Shown: one piece after another, positions 1 through 7,799 of the stretch | How the letters are laid out: every line of letters begins with the position of its first letter | Position numbering within the stretch: the first letter of the stretch is position 1 | DNA from: an uncultured Shewanella sp. | GTDB taxonomy: Bacteria; Pseudomonadota; Gammaproteobacteria; Enterobacterales; Shewanellaceae | Reading direction: 5' to 3' | Length of the DNA: 51,932 nt | Assembly (NCBI RefSeq): GCF_947491715.1 | Contig: NZ_CANLKR010000033.1 | Coordinates: forward strand, 1-51,932 | The notes under the pieces: model-generated | Database searches by the model: none | The model's input: the letters and a program-made list of their open reading frames with translations, nothing else | What the model was told of the DNA's origin: nothing | Translations under genes and position numbers: made by a program

Positions 1-301
1 CAGGAGCAATTAATGACCTTGCCTAAACGCGTTTTAATTCCAGCTGAATCCTGCATCTTCAAGTGGTTTGGGTATATGTATTCAAGTAAAATGAAGGTGA
101 GGCTCACTCAATCACTCGATTTTAAAGCGTATCATTGAATTCTAAAGTGTATCATTGAGTCAATCCAGATACCTTTAGACTCGTTAAGTTTTTCGCTAAT
201 GAGCTAAAGTGCGTCGAAGAAGGAGTCAGTGGGCAGGGTTCAGTCGACGGTGTTTGGAAATAATCGCTAAATTCATATAAATAAGTGCTGGCCGCAAAGC
301 A
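1..301. other. Intergenic, no gene; 20-bp direct repeat at 121-160
   Basis: I see no convincing coding region at this left edge. Positions 121-140 and 141-160 form an imperfect tandem pair sharing AAAG(C/T)GTATCATTGA. The first 90 bases look like the tail of an intergenic repeat but I cannot assign a family. The upstream neighbour lies outside the window. Confidence 0.4.
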
Positions 302-574
302 TTATTTTATGTACGAGTCTAAAATATTGAGTACAGCTTGCATATCCGTTTCTCGTTTTTCAAGTTCTTCTTCAAATACAAGGTGTTCAATAAGATGGCC
401 TTTAATGACTTCCCTCATTAAACCATTAACGGCACCTCGAATCGCCGCTATCTGCTGTAGTACATCTTGACATTCATTTTCTTCTTCAAGCAATTTTTTT
501 AGGCCATTTATTTGGCCTTGTATTTTGTTTACTCGAGTATTGAGTTTTTTTTTATCTTTAATGGTATGTGACAT
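302..574 (-). CDS. rcnR: Ni/Co-responsive repressor RcnR (CsoR/RcnR family)
   Basis: A 90-aa all-helical CsoR/RcnR-family metal sensor. In this family Ni(II) or Co(II) binding releases the tetramer from G-tract operators, which normally derepresses an efflux gene. The RcnR metal ligands are all visible: His3, Cys35, His60 and His64. His3 and His64 separate RcnR from the formaldehyde sensor FrmR. The helix containing IAAIRGAVNGLMREVIKGH is nearly identical to E. coli RcnR as I recall it, and the length is the family's usual one. It is divergent from the DUF3147 gene at 787, and two perfect RcnR operators lie between them (631-645, 651-665), so autoregulation and control of the neighbour are likely. 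No rcnA efflux gene is visible nearby. The ribosome binding site is weak. Confidence 0.93.
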   Translation of the reverse strand: MSHTIKDKKKLNTRVNKIQGQINGLKKLLEEENECQDVLQQIAAIRGAVNGLMREVIKGHLIEHLVFEEELEKRETDMQAVLNILDSYIK

Positions 575-603
575 ATTTGCTTCAAGTAATGATGAGAATG
601 ATC

Positions 604-634
604 TTGTTTAATAATATTACATCAATTTTATACT
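604..634 (+). promoter_or_regulatory. Possible promoter for the DUF3147 gene
   Basis: TTGTTT at 604-609 and TATACT at 629-634 are separated by 19 bp, slightly long for sigma70. The -10 overlaps the first RcnR operator, as expected for a repressed promoter. Assignment by eye only. Confidence 0.35.
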
Positions 635-665
635 GGGGGGTAGTATAAAATACTGGGGGGGAGTA
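631..665 (+). promoter_or_regulatory. Tandem RcnR operators
   Basis: TACTGGGGGGTAGTA (631-645) and TACTGGGGGGGAGTA (651-665) both match the published RcnR operator form TACT-G6-N-AGTA exactly. Their 20-bp repeat distance is about two helical turns. They lie between divergent rcnR and the DUF3147 gene, so RcnR could repress both. The pairing of operator and regulator is seen directly; metal dependence is inferred from the family. Confidence 0.88.
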
Positions 666-786
666 TGATAGGTGACACTCTCAGTATCGAAAAAGAGATC
701 GTGATTGTATTGCGTTAAACGAGTACCGCAAAAATAAATGTAAAATTATCTTTTAAAAACAAGTAACTGTAAAAGGTGGCTGTCTG

Positions 787-1137
787 ATGTTATGGATTCT
801 TACAAAATATGCGCTAACTGCTGGAATTGTAGTTATGATATCTGAAGTGGCGAAAAGGAGTGACAAAGCGGGAGCGCTTATTGCTGCGCTGCCAACGGTT
901 ACCATTTTAGCGCTAATTTGGATGTATGTTGAAGGGCAAGATCAGAATAAGCTTGCTAATCATGCTTATTATACATTTTGGTACGTGCTACCTACTTTAC
1001 CGATGTTCCTCATTTTTCCTTTTTTATTAAATCGTTACTCATTTTGGCCCTCTTTGGGGATGTGCGCTGTTATTTCAATCGTGTGCTTTTTTATTGTCGT
1101 AATAGCAGTTAAAAAATGTGGTATAGAGCTGTTATAA
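787..1137 (+). CDS. DUF3147-family small membrane protein, predicted RcnR target
   Basis: A 116-aa very hydrophobic protein with about four membrane segments. It has the conserved N-terminal block SEVAKRSDKAGALIAALP typical of DUF3147 inner-membrane proteins. No function is established for the family to my knowledge. It starts at ATG 787 behind AGGTGG. It is divergent from rcnR, and both RcnR operators lie upstream, in the place E. coli gives to rcnA. A role in nickel or cobalt handling is therefore an inference from regulation, not from the protein sequence. It contains few obvious metal ligands: one His near residue 59 and two Cys near its C-terminal end. Confidence 0.8.
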   Translation: MLWILTKYALTAGIVVMISEVAKRSDKAGALIAALPTVTILALIWMYVEGQDQNKLANHAYYTFWYVLPTLPMFLIFPFLLNRYSFWPSLGMCAVISIVCFFIVVIAVKKCGIELL

Positions 1138-1172
1138 AACGCAATAAGTGAAGTATCACAGGTGTACCGTTT

Positions 1173-1733
1173 TCAACGGCGGCATTTTAGCCCAAATTCC
1201 TGTTTCAATTGAGGTAGCAGTTGCTCCAGCTTTACGTAACCTCGAAGAAGGCTGTGGAGCTGCCCTTGCTTATCGAGAATAAGTGTGATGGGAGTGGCGG
1301 GCAGAGGGCCTAAGCTTTCTGTCATGGCGCTATCGGCTAAATAAGCGGGAAAATGCAGTCTCATTTTCCAAGCCGCTTTTCTAAGCACAGTTTTATTGCC
1401 GTGACTGGCTAATGCGATGATATTGATGTTATTGGGGCATTGAGATAAAAGCTGATTAAAAACTTTACCTTGTTTGGCACACCAAGGGCATTCGGGCTCG
1501 AAAAACATCAGTAAACTGGGTTTGCCCATAAAACCTTGTAAGATTTGTTTTTCATGGGTCACGAGATTAACATGTTGGTAATTAAGCCATTGGCTTTTGA
1601 CTTGCTGAGTTTGCTGAGAAGAGGGAATCGAAGGGGCATTTGGTGAGGCAAGCGCCGTGTTTATAGACAGGAGTGCACTCAGTAAATATGTCCTGATAAA
1701 AATGGGGCTGACTAATTTTATAACTAAGTTCAT
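1173..1733 (-). CDS. Periplasmic thioredoxin-like (TlpA/redoxin) protein
   Basis: A 186-aa exported protein. It has an N-terminal signal segment (about residues 1-29, ending ALA-S) and a thioredoxin fold with active-site Cys82-Pro-Trp-Cys85 in FFEPECPWCAKQG. A cis-proline is present at 148 in PATPIT. Such proteins reduce or exchange disulfides in the periplasm. It lies 114 bp downstream of the TonB-dependent receptor on the same strand, so the two are probably co-transcribed. The receptor has a Cys-X2-Cys in its plug domain, a possible substrate. Its substrate and direction (reductase or oxidase) cannot be read from the sequence. Confidence 0.8.
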   Translation of the reverse strand: MNLVIKLVSPIFIRTYLLSALLSINTALASPNAPSIPSSQQTQQVKSQWLNYQHVNLVTHEKQILQGFMGKPSLLMFFEPECPWCAKQGKVFNQLLSQCPNNINIIALASHGNKTVLRKAAWKMRLHFPAYLADSAMTESLGPLPATPITLILDKQGQLHSLLRGYVKLEQLLPQLKQEFGLKCRR

Positions 1734-1847
1734 AACTAAGTTCCTATCGATACTCGTTTGATGATCATACTGTGTTGATTAACTCAGCCGAATTGAAAGA
1801 AGGGCAACAATAGTGTTGCCCATAATGATTAACGAAAGATAATGAAT

Positions 1848-4034
1848 TTAGAAGGTCACTTGAATACCTGTGTAAGCTTCACGGCCTCGAAGCGGTCCCC
1901 AAATATAGGCGACATCATAGTCACCATTTTCATCATAAAACAGTGGGGATTCACCTTCATTAGCTTGGGTGTAATCAAATACGTTATTCACACCTGCATA
2001 TAAGGTGATGCTGTCATTAATGGCTTTACTGACTTTAAAATCAAAGGTCCAATAAGATGGCGCATGGGTGGATTTTTTCGATGATGTGACGACATTACCG
2101 TTACTGTCGACTTGGTTATAACCATCATAGCCATAATCCGATAAATCCCGCGCGCCAATCCACACTAAGTTAGTGAATAATTCCCAGCCATTGATGTCCC
2201 AGTCGGTGTAAAAAGTTAAGCGCTGTTCCACTGGAGCAATAGCATAAGAAGACTTAAAGCTGCTGTCATAGAAAAAACGCTCGGCGGTAAAATTAAGCGT
2301 GAGGTTTTCTGTCACGGCGTACCCTAGGGCAATGTCTGTGGTGGTGACCGTGGCAGTTTCATCCAGTTGGGTTAATAGTGGCACGCCACCATCTGTTTCG
2401 GTGAGCGTGGCAAGGTTATCGACTTGAGTCCAAGCAACCGATGAGGTGACACTGAGCTGCTCTCCATCAAAGCTTAAAGCATAAGTCGCCGAGCGTGAAC
2501 GCTCCAGCTTATCAACATCAATTTCAAAGCCTTTTGAGGCATCCAGTACGCCGTGATCCGTTTCAAAAAATGATAACGGCGCTCGGTAGCCTTTACCTGC
2601 AGATAAACGTGACATCCACTGCTCGTTATGGCTATAACTCATATCAATGCGCGGGGCGAGAATATGTTGATCGATTTCTTTACCGGGTTTACTGGTGTCG
2701 ATAAAGTCTGCTTGCACATGATCGAAACGAAGCGCTAAATTCACTTCTAACTTATCGCTGGCTTGCCAAGTGTCTTGTAAGTAAATACCCAGTACATCAT
2801 AGTCAAAAGCATCGCTGACATAATCGGGCTCGTTTTCTGCGCTAGAATGAGATCGCATTTCTTCTGTGCGTTTATCCAACCCAAAAGTGAATAAATGGCT
2901 GTCATTAAGATAATAGTTAAAGCGTGCATCCACATACCACATGGTATCTTCAGCGTAATAGCTAAATCCTTCGTAAAAAGAATCTTGAGTGTGATCGGAA
3001 TAGCTGCCTGATAATGTCATGTTCCAGTCATCATTTAAGGCGCTAAGCCAACTTAGCGATAGCTCATCGCGCTGAGTTTTGACCCATTCCGTGGTTTCCC
3101 AAGCTTTGCCGATAAATTGATTGCGCACATCGCCGTTTTCAAACAGCATGTCAGATGGAATATCGTCAAAAGAAGCAATGACACTCTCTGCGCTGGTGGC
3201 GGCGCCGTCGGCAAAGGTATTGCCTAACATGGGGCCGCCAAAGACCTCAGATTGCACATTGGCGTAGCGCAAAGTGACATTATCGTTATCGGTGAGATCT
3301 TGTGAGAGGCGTAAACTAAAGGTGCGATTATCTTGACTGGGGGACTCGTTGACAAGGTTATTGTCTTCATCCACTTGGTTGCGATCGTCATATTGTGCGG
3401 TTAAGGTGGCGCGAGTACGGCCATCGTCACTGACGCCTGTGCCGAGTATGCCCACTTTGCGATTGCCATTTTCACCGATGGAAGCATCGACGGTGGCGCT
3501 ATTTTCCATGGCGGTTTTCGTGATGATATTAATGGTACCACCAATGGCTTCTGGGGCGATGAGCGAGGCGCCGGCGCCACGGGCCACTTCAATGCGATCA
3601 AGCCCAGTTGTAGAAATGGCATCGACGGCATAATAGCCAGCTATCATGGCATGAACAGGTAGCCCATCCACTAAAATGGTGGTTTGTTCCCCCCGCAACC
3701 CATTAAGCATGATGCGTTTTACACCGCACATAGAGCACTCATTGGAGACTCTGACACCAGGGGTATTATTAATGGCTTCAGTCAAGTTAACCGCATTTTT
3801 ATTATTCATTAATTCGCTGCTGATAACTTCTGTTTTCATGATACTGTCTGAGAGTGTGCCAGCTTTTTCTAAGCGTTGACGTACTCCTTGAACCGTCATT
3901 TTTTCGATGGTTTGTTTTTCATCTTCAGTCTGGGGGGTGTCGCTTGTATTGGCTATTGTTTCTTGTTGTGCTATTCCAGGACTTGCTTGAATGGCAAAGA
4001 AGATAGCTAATGCAATTGAAGTGCGATTAAACAT
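1848..4034 (-). CDS. TonB-dependent outer-membrane receptor with Cys-X2-Cys plug
   Basis: A 728-aa TonB-dependent receptor. It has a signal peptide (about 1-22), a TonB-box-like stretch near EKMTVQG (45-51), and a plug domain (about 60-180) with ILVDGLPV and RIEVARGAGASLIAPEAIGG. A 22-strand barrel follows, ending in aromatic GIQVTF. The plug carries Cys100-Ser-Met-Cys103-Gly just before IMLNGLRG. I associate this cysteine pair with a subset of receptors of uncertain ligand. It appears to form an operon with the thioredoxin-like gene downstream. A Fur-box match lies about 135 bp upstream, pointing to iron control. The ligand is unknown. The adjacent Ni/Co regulator makes nickel or cobalt chelates possible, but there is no RcnR operator on this promoter. 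Confidence 0.9.
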   Translation of the reverse strand: MFNRTSIALAIFFAIQASPGIAQQETIANTSDTPQTEDEKQTIEKMTVQGVRQRLEKAGTLSDSIMKTEVISSELMNNKNAVNLTEAINNTPGVRVSNECSMCGVKRIMLNGLRGEQTTILVDGLPVHAMIAGYYAVDAISTTGLDRIEVARGAGASLIAPEAIGGTINIITKTAMENSATVDASIGENGNRKVGILGTGVSDDGRTRATLTAQYDDRNQVDEDNNLVNESPSQDNRTFSLRLSQDLTDNDNVTLRYANVQSEVFGGPMLGNTFADGAATSAESVIASFDDIPSDMLFENGDVRNQFIGKAWETTEWVKTQRDELSLSWLSALNDDWNMTLSGSYSDHTQDSFYEGFSYYAEDTMWYVDARFNYYLNDSHLFTFGLDKRTEEMRSHSSAENEPDYVSDAFDYDVLGIYLQDTWQASDKLEVNLALRFDHVQADFIDTSKPGKEIDQHILAPRIDMSYSHNEQWMSRLSAGKGYRAPLSFFETDHGVLDASKGFEIDVDKLERSRSATYALSFDGEQLSVTSSVAWTQVDNLATLTETDGGVPLLTQLDETATVTTTDIALGYAVTENLTLNFTAERFFYDSSFKSSYAIAPVEQRLTFYTDWDINGWELFTNLVWIGARDLSDYGYDGYNQVDSNGNVVTSSKKSTHAPSYWTFDFKVSKAINDSITLYAGVNNVFDYTQANEGESPLFYDENGDYDVAYIWGPLRGREAYTGIQVTF

Positions 4035-4168
4035 GAATTTTGTCTCGATAACGGCCTTTTTGAGTAAGGCAATAATGTGTTTTATAAATGAACAGATTGA
4101 ATCGCAATGACAAAGTGTTATTACTTAACGAGCTTAAGGCGTATTCAATCCATGATAACCGGCATGAC

Positions 4169-4187
4169 AGTAATGATAATTATTTTC
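4169..4187. promoter_or_regulatory. Fur-box match upstream of the TonB receptor
   Basis: AGTAATGATAATTATTTTC agrees with the 19-bp Fur consensus GATAATGATAATCATTATC at 15 positions by direct alignment. It lies 135 bp upstream of the receptor start, so repression of the receptor by Fe-Fur is likely. greA, divergent from it, starts 350 bp away. Confidence 0.65.
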
Positions 4188-4307
4188 AATTGATATTCGA
4201 CTTTTGAAGAAAAATGAATGGCTGAGCAGTATACGTGCAGAGTTGATGACTGGGTGTTATAAAATTGATGTGGAAGTTTGATTAAAAGTAAATAAAATGA
4301 GGCGTAT

Positions 4308-4445
4308 ATGCTGGTCAATATTGATTGGCCAAAAAGAATTGTGCATTTTTTGATGGCATGGAGACTTTTATTTTACGTCTTAGGGGGTCTTTGGCATTTT
4401 TTTCACTTGATTTGGGGCTATACATTTATTCCTTCTCAAGTATAA
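4308..4445 (+). CDS. Possible 45-aa membrane microprotein
   Basis: An open frame of 45 codons begins ATG at 4308 after GAGG (4299-4302) at good spacing and stops with TAA at 4443-4445. The product is basic at its N-terminus, then strongly hydrophobic and aromatic (four Trp, several Phe). It would be a single-pass membrane peptide. I do not recognise it. It sits in an otherwise empty 500-bp gap between the receptor and greA, and AT-rich DNA can produce such frames by chance, so this is tentative. Confidence 0.3.
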   Translation: MLVNIDWPKRIVHFLMAWRLLFYVLGGLWHFFHLIWGYTFIPSQV

Positions 4446-4538
4446 AATAGCCTTATTATATTATTTTACTTGTGTTGATAATCGTTAATACCTTATCGAC
4501 GCGGGATGCTTTTGTTTTAAAGGAGACGAAAGAGGATT

Positions 4539-5015
4539 ATGAATAAGGTTCCAATGACTGTGATCGGCGCAGATATGTTGCGTAAAGAACTCGACCACCT
4601 TAAATTTGAGCGTCGCCCTAAAATTACTGAGGCAATTGGTACAGCCAGAGAACTCGGCGATTTAAAAGAAAACGCTGAATATCATGCAGCACGTGAAGAG
4701 CAGGGCATATGTGAAGCAAGGATCCGGGATATTGAAGGTAAACTGTCTAACGCGCAGATCATTGATGTGACCAAGATGCCCAATACTGGCCGCGTCATTT
4801 TTGGTGTAACGGTGACCATTTTAAATGTCGATACCGATGAAGAAATGACTTATCGCATTGTGGGTGATGATGAAGCCAATATTAAAGAAAATCTGATTTC
4901 TGTTAGCTCTCCCATTGCTAGAGGTTTAGTTGGTAAAAATTTAGATGATGAAATTACCATCGAAACACCTGGTGGAAAAACCGATTACGAAATTATTCGC
5001 GTGGATTATATTTAA
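4539..5015 (+). CDS. greA: Transcript cleavage factor GreA
   Basis: A 158-aa GreA, the normal family length. It rescues backtracked RNA polymerase by stimulating cleavage of the nascent RNA in the secondary channel. The N-terminal coiled coil contains the family signature with ELGDLKENAEYHAAREEQ. The tip acidic residues are present in GDLKENAEY. The C-terminal FKBP-like domain contains VGDDEANIKENLISVSSPIARGLVGK. The start ATG follows AGGAG at good spacing. It is monocistronic here, with an intrinsic terminator at 5040. Confidence 0.97.
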   Translation: MNKVPMTVIGADMLRKELDHLKFERRPKITEAIGTARELGDLKENAEYHAAREEQGICEARIRDIEGKLSNAQIIDVTKMPNTGRVIFGVTVTILNVDTDEEMTYRIVGDDEANIKENLISVSSPIARGLVGKNLDDEITIETPGGKTDYEIIRVDYI

Positions 5016-5039
5016 TCTGAAAAGTAACCATTTGTAACT

Positions 5040-5068
5040 AAAGCCGCTATTTGTTAGCGGCTTTTTGT
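5040..5068 (+). terminator. Intrinsic terminator of greA
   Basis: AAAGCCGCT (5040-5048) pairs with AGCGGCTTT (5056-5064) across a 7-nt loop and runs into a T tract. Confidence 0.85.
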
Positions 5069-5233
5069 TACATTTTTGTAGTTGTTTATTCTCTCTCGTC
5101 AAGTATCCTGACTCTTCATTGTTATCTTTTCACTAAGCGAGTATGCTGACTTTGCTTGCCTCATCCATGAGTTGGTAATGAGTTAAAGCAGTGAATTTAC
5201 ATAAACAAGTGACTTAGGTATGACACTTAGGTA

Positions 5234-5800
5234 TTGAGGTTCTTTAAGCAAGTGATTAAACAAGTGTTCGCCGTTTTTTGTATTGCATTGATGTTAAGCA
5301 TCAACGCTTATGCGTGCACTGAAAAAATAATCTTGCCTATTGAGGATCATGCTGATGTGGCGACTCATTCAGTGCAGGGCATTGATAGTGCGCAAGTCAA
5401 AGAGACCTTAGTGCAATCAACCTCATCAAAGCAGTCATTGCTTGCTCAAAAAAACACTTCCAGTCAGGCGTCAGCGACTAAAGTAAGTCATTCTCAGGGC
5501 GCTGATCATCAACCTGTTTCCCCGCTTTCAAGTTCACTTCCCGTGAATAGAGGCGCGACCTTTATTCCCTTGGGGACCCAAGCTTACCTGAGTTTTATTC
5601 AGCATGATCTTGTTGAGATCCAACCTGAATATCAATTGGCTTTTGAATTTTCCCCTCCAATTATCCCAAGTTTTAAGGTGGGTTATCGTATCGATGCTAA
5701 TAATCCATCTTGGTTTTTAACGACTTTTTCTAAAAGCGCTCGCGTGTCTGGTTGGAAAGAGTCAAATCTTATTTATCGTTTTACTCAACAGATAAGCTAA
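5234..5800 (+). CDS. Exported hypothetical protein
   Basis: A 188-aa protein I do not recognise. It starts with TTG 5234, directly after an in-frame stop, with only a weak AGG upstream; in-frame GTG codons shortly downstream are alternatives. The N-terminus is a clear signal peptide (basic then hydrophobic, ending NAYA-C). A low-complexity Ser/Gln/Thr-rich linker follows (about residues 45-105), then a more ordered C-terminal part rich in aromatic residues. A cysteine follows the likely cleavage site, but the -3 to -1 residues are not a standard lipobox. It stands alone between greA and secD. Confidence 0.6.
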   Translation: MRFFKQVIKQVFAVFCIALMLSINAYACTEKIILPIEDHADVATHSVQGIDSAQVKETLVQSTSSKQSLLAQKNTSSQASATKVSHSQGADHQPVSPLSSSLPVNRGATFIPLGTQAYLSFIQHDLVEIQPEYQLAFEFSPPIIPSFKVGYRIDANNPSWFLTTFSKSARVSGWKESNLIYRFTQQIS

Positions 5801-5972
5801 AGCGTTCCTCTAAAAAAGCGTCAAAATTGTCAATATGCTCAATATTAAGGTTTAAAGTCTGTCTGCATGACGCTTTGACCTATTTGTCATTTATGTTCAG
5901 TTTTTGACGACACTTCTCCCAGTAAAAATATGAGTCATACAGCAAGGTGTCATCCTGTGCTGTCTGTAGGTA

Positions 5973-7796
5973 ATGAGATTTATGAATAATAGACACAAAC
6001 ATAAAATATTGAATAAGTATTCGGCTTGGCAATATATCGTTTTAATTGTGACCTTAGTGATCATGCTATTGAGCGCGCTCCCGACTTGGTATGGTGAAGA
6101 TGCCGCCGTACAAATCAATAATAAGTCGGGTTTATTACAATCCCCAGTTGCCTTACAACTTAAATTGCAAGATGCGGGGATTAAGGTAAAGCGCATCACT
6201 CAAAATGATAAAGATACTCTTGTGGTGCTTGATGACTCACAGCAACAGACACAAGCCAAAGATATTCTAGCCAAAAACACCAATGATACTTCTGAATTAA
6301 CCTTAGCACTGGTGCCAGCGGCACCATCGTGGTTAACGAATATGGGATTTGAACCCATCAAATTAGGCCTAGATTTAAGGGGAGGCGTACAGTTTCTCTT
6401 AGATGTGGATGTGACACCTGTTTACACAGCTCATCAAAGTCAGCTTATGGACGCTATCCGTCAATATGTTCGCGAGCAGAAATTGCGTGGTGTCAGTGTC
6501 ACTAAAGCCTCAGAACAAGGCATTCATATTAAGGTATCGGGTAAAGATGTGCGTGGCACGTTACGCACTTTTTTCAAAACCAATTATCCACAATGGCAAG
6601 TGACTAATTCTGGTGACGAAGGATTAGCATTGGTACTCAAAGCCGATGAAAGAGTCAATATTCGTAATCTAACCGTACAACAAAATTTACAAGTGATGCG
6701 CAGCCGAATAGAGCAGTTGGGGATCACCGAAGCTATGGTACAACGTCAGGGAGAGCATCGTATTCGTATTGAGCTTCCGGGCGTACAAGATCCAGCAGCG
6801 GCAAAAAATGTGATTGGTGCAACGGCCAGTTTAGCCTTTTATGCGGTAAAAAGTACGGGGGCTGTCAACACTAAAGTGCTTAAGGATAAATCAGGTATGC
6901 CTGTATCTGTGTCTCGTCGCCCTGTGTTGGGAGGCGAGCATATTGTGGATGCGAGAGCGGGCACTGATGAAATGGGGCGCGCTGAGGTCAATATTACCTT
7001 AGACAGTGCAGGTGGGAAAATCATGTCTGATTTTTCTCGTGCCAATGTGGGCAACCCAATGGCAACTGCTTATAGCGAGTACAGCCAAGATGTGAACGGT
7101 AAGGCGAAACAAAAAACCGAGATCATTAGTGTGGCGACGATTCAGTCACAATTAGGCGATCGCTTTAGGATCACAGGTGCCGGCAGTTATCAAGATGCCC
7201 AGCAATTGGCTTTACTGTTGCGTGCAGGCTCGATGACAGCGCCTGTTTTGATGGTCGAAGAGCGTACCATAGGTCCAAGCTTAGGGGCTGAAAACATTGA
7301 AAATGGTTTTGCCGCATTAGGTCTTGGGATCAGCATTACTTTATTGTTTATGGCACTTTGGTATCGTCGTTTAGGTTGGGTCGCTAATGTGGCATTAATC
7401 GGCAATATGGTGTTGTTATTTGGATTATTAGCGCTTATTCCTGGAGCAGTATTAACTCTACCGGGTATTGCAGGGCTTGTACTCACAGTGGGGATGGCGG
7501 TGGATACCAACGTGATTATCTTTGAGCGTATTAAAGATAAAATGAAAGAAGGCAGAAGTTTCGCGCAATCGATTGATCGCGGCTTTGACAGTGCTTTTTC
7601 AACGATTATTGATGCCAACTTTACCACTATGATCACCGCCGTGGTGTTATATGCCATTGGTAACGGGCCCATTCAAGGTTTTGCTTTGACACTGGGGCTG
7701 GGTTTATTGACCAGTATGTTTACCGGCATTTTTGCTTCGAGAGTCATCATTAATATGGTGTATGGCCGTAATACACAGCGTAATCTGAAGGTGTAA
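5973..7796 (+). CDS. secD: Protein translocase subunit SecD
   Basis: A 607-aa RND-type membrane protein with SecF as partner. SecDF uses the proton gradient to pull exported proteins through SecYEG. The N-terminal membrane segment is at about 20-42. The large periplasmic P1 region carries LGLDLRGGVQFLLDVD. The C-terminal half has five further membrane helices with the signatures GMAVDTNVIIFERIKD and FTTMITAVVLYAIG. Length is close to E. coli SecD. secF follows after 3 bases, so the pair is translationally coupled. There is no yajC or tgt upstream, so this may be a second secDF copy in the genome (inference). Confidence 0.95.
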   Translation: MRFMNNRHKHKILNKYSAWQYIVLIVTLVIMLLSALPTWYGEDAAVQINNKSGLLQSPVALQLKLQDAGIKVKRITQNDKDTLVVLDDSQQQTQAKDILAKNTNDTSELTLALVPAAPSWLTNMGFEPIKLGLDLRGGVQFLLDVDVTPVYTAHQSQLMDAIRQYVREQKLRGVSVTKASEQGIHIKVSGKDVRGTLRTFFKTNYPQWQVTNSGDEGLALVLKADERVNIRNLTVQQNLQVMRSRIEQLGITEAMVQRQGEHRIRIELPGVQDPAAAKNVIGATASLAFYAVKSTGAVNTKVLKDKSGMPVSVSRRPVLGGEHIVDARAGTDEMGRAEVNITLDSAGGKIMSDFSRANVGNPMATAYSEYSQDVNGKAKQKTEIISVATIQSQLGDRFRITGAGSYQDAQQLALLLRAGSMTAPVLMVEERTIGPSLGAENIENGFAALGLGISITLLFMALWYRRLGWVANVALIGNMVLLFGLLALIPGAVLTLPGIAGLVLTVGMAVDTNVIIFERIKDKMKEGRSFAQSIDRGFDSAFSTIIDANFTTMITAVVLYAIGNGPIQGFALTLGLGLLTSMFTGIFASRVIINMVYGRNTQRNLKV

Positions 7797-7799
7797 AAG

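Noticed and set aside
631..661. G-quadruplex from the two G tracts
   Set aside because: Only two G runs are present; four are needed, and both are explained as RcnR operators.
2495..2704. Plus-strand frame inside the TonB receptor
   Set aside because: Antisense to the conserved barrel with no independent support.
5897..6199. Reverse-strand frame over the secD start
   Set aside because: Overlaps the secD N-terminus with no binding site and no recognisable protein.
7190..7672. 160-codon reverse-strand frame inside secD
   Set aside because: Fully antisense to conserved SecD membrane helices; composition is that of a shadow frame.
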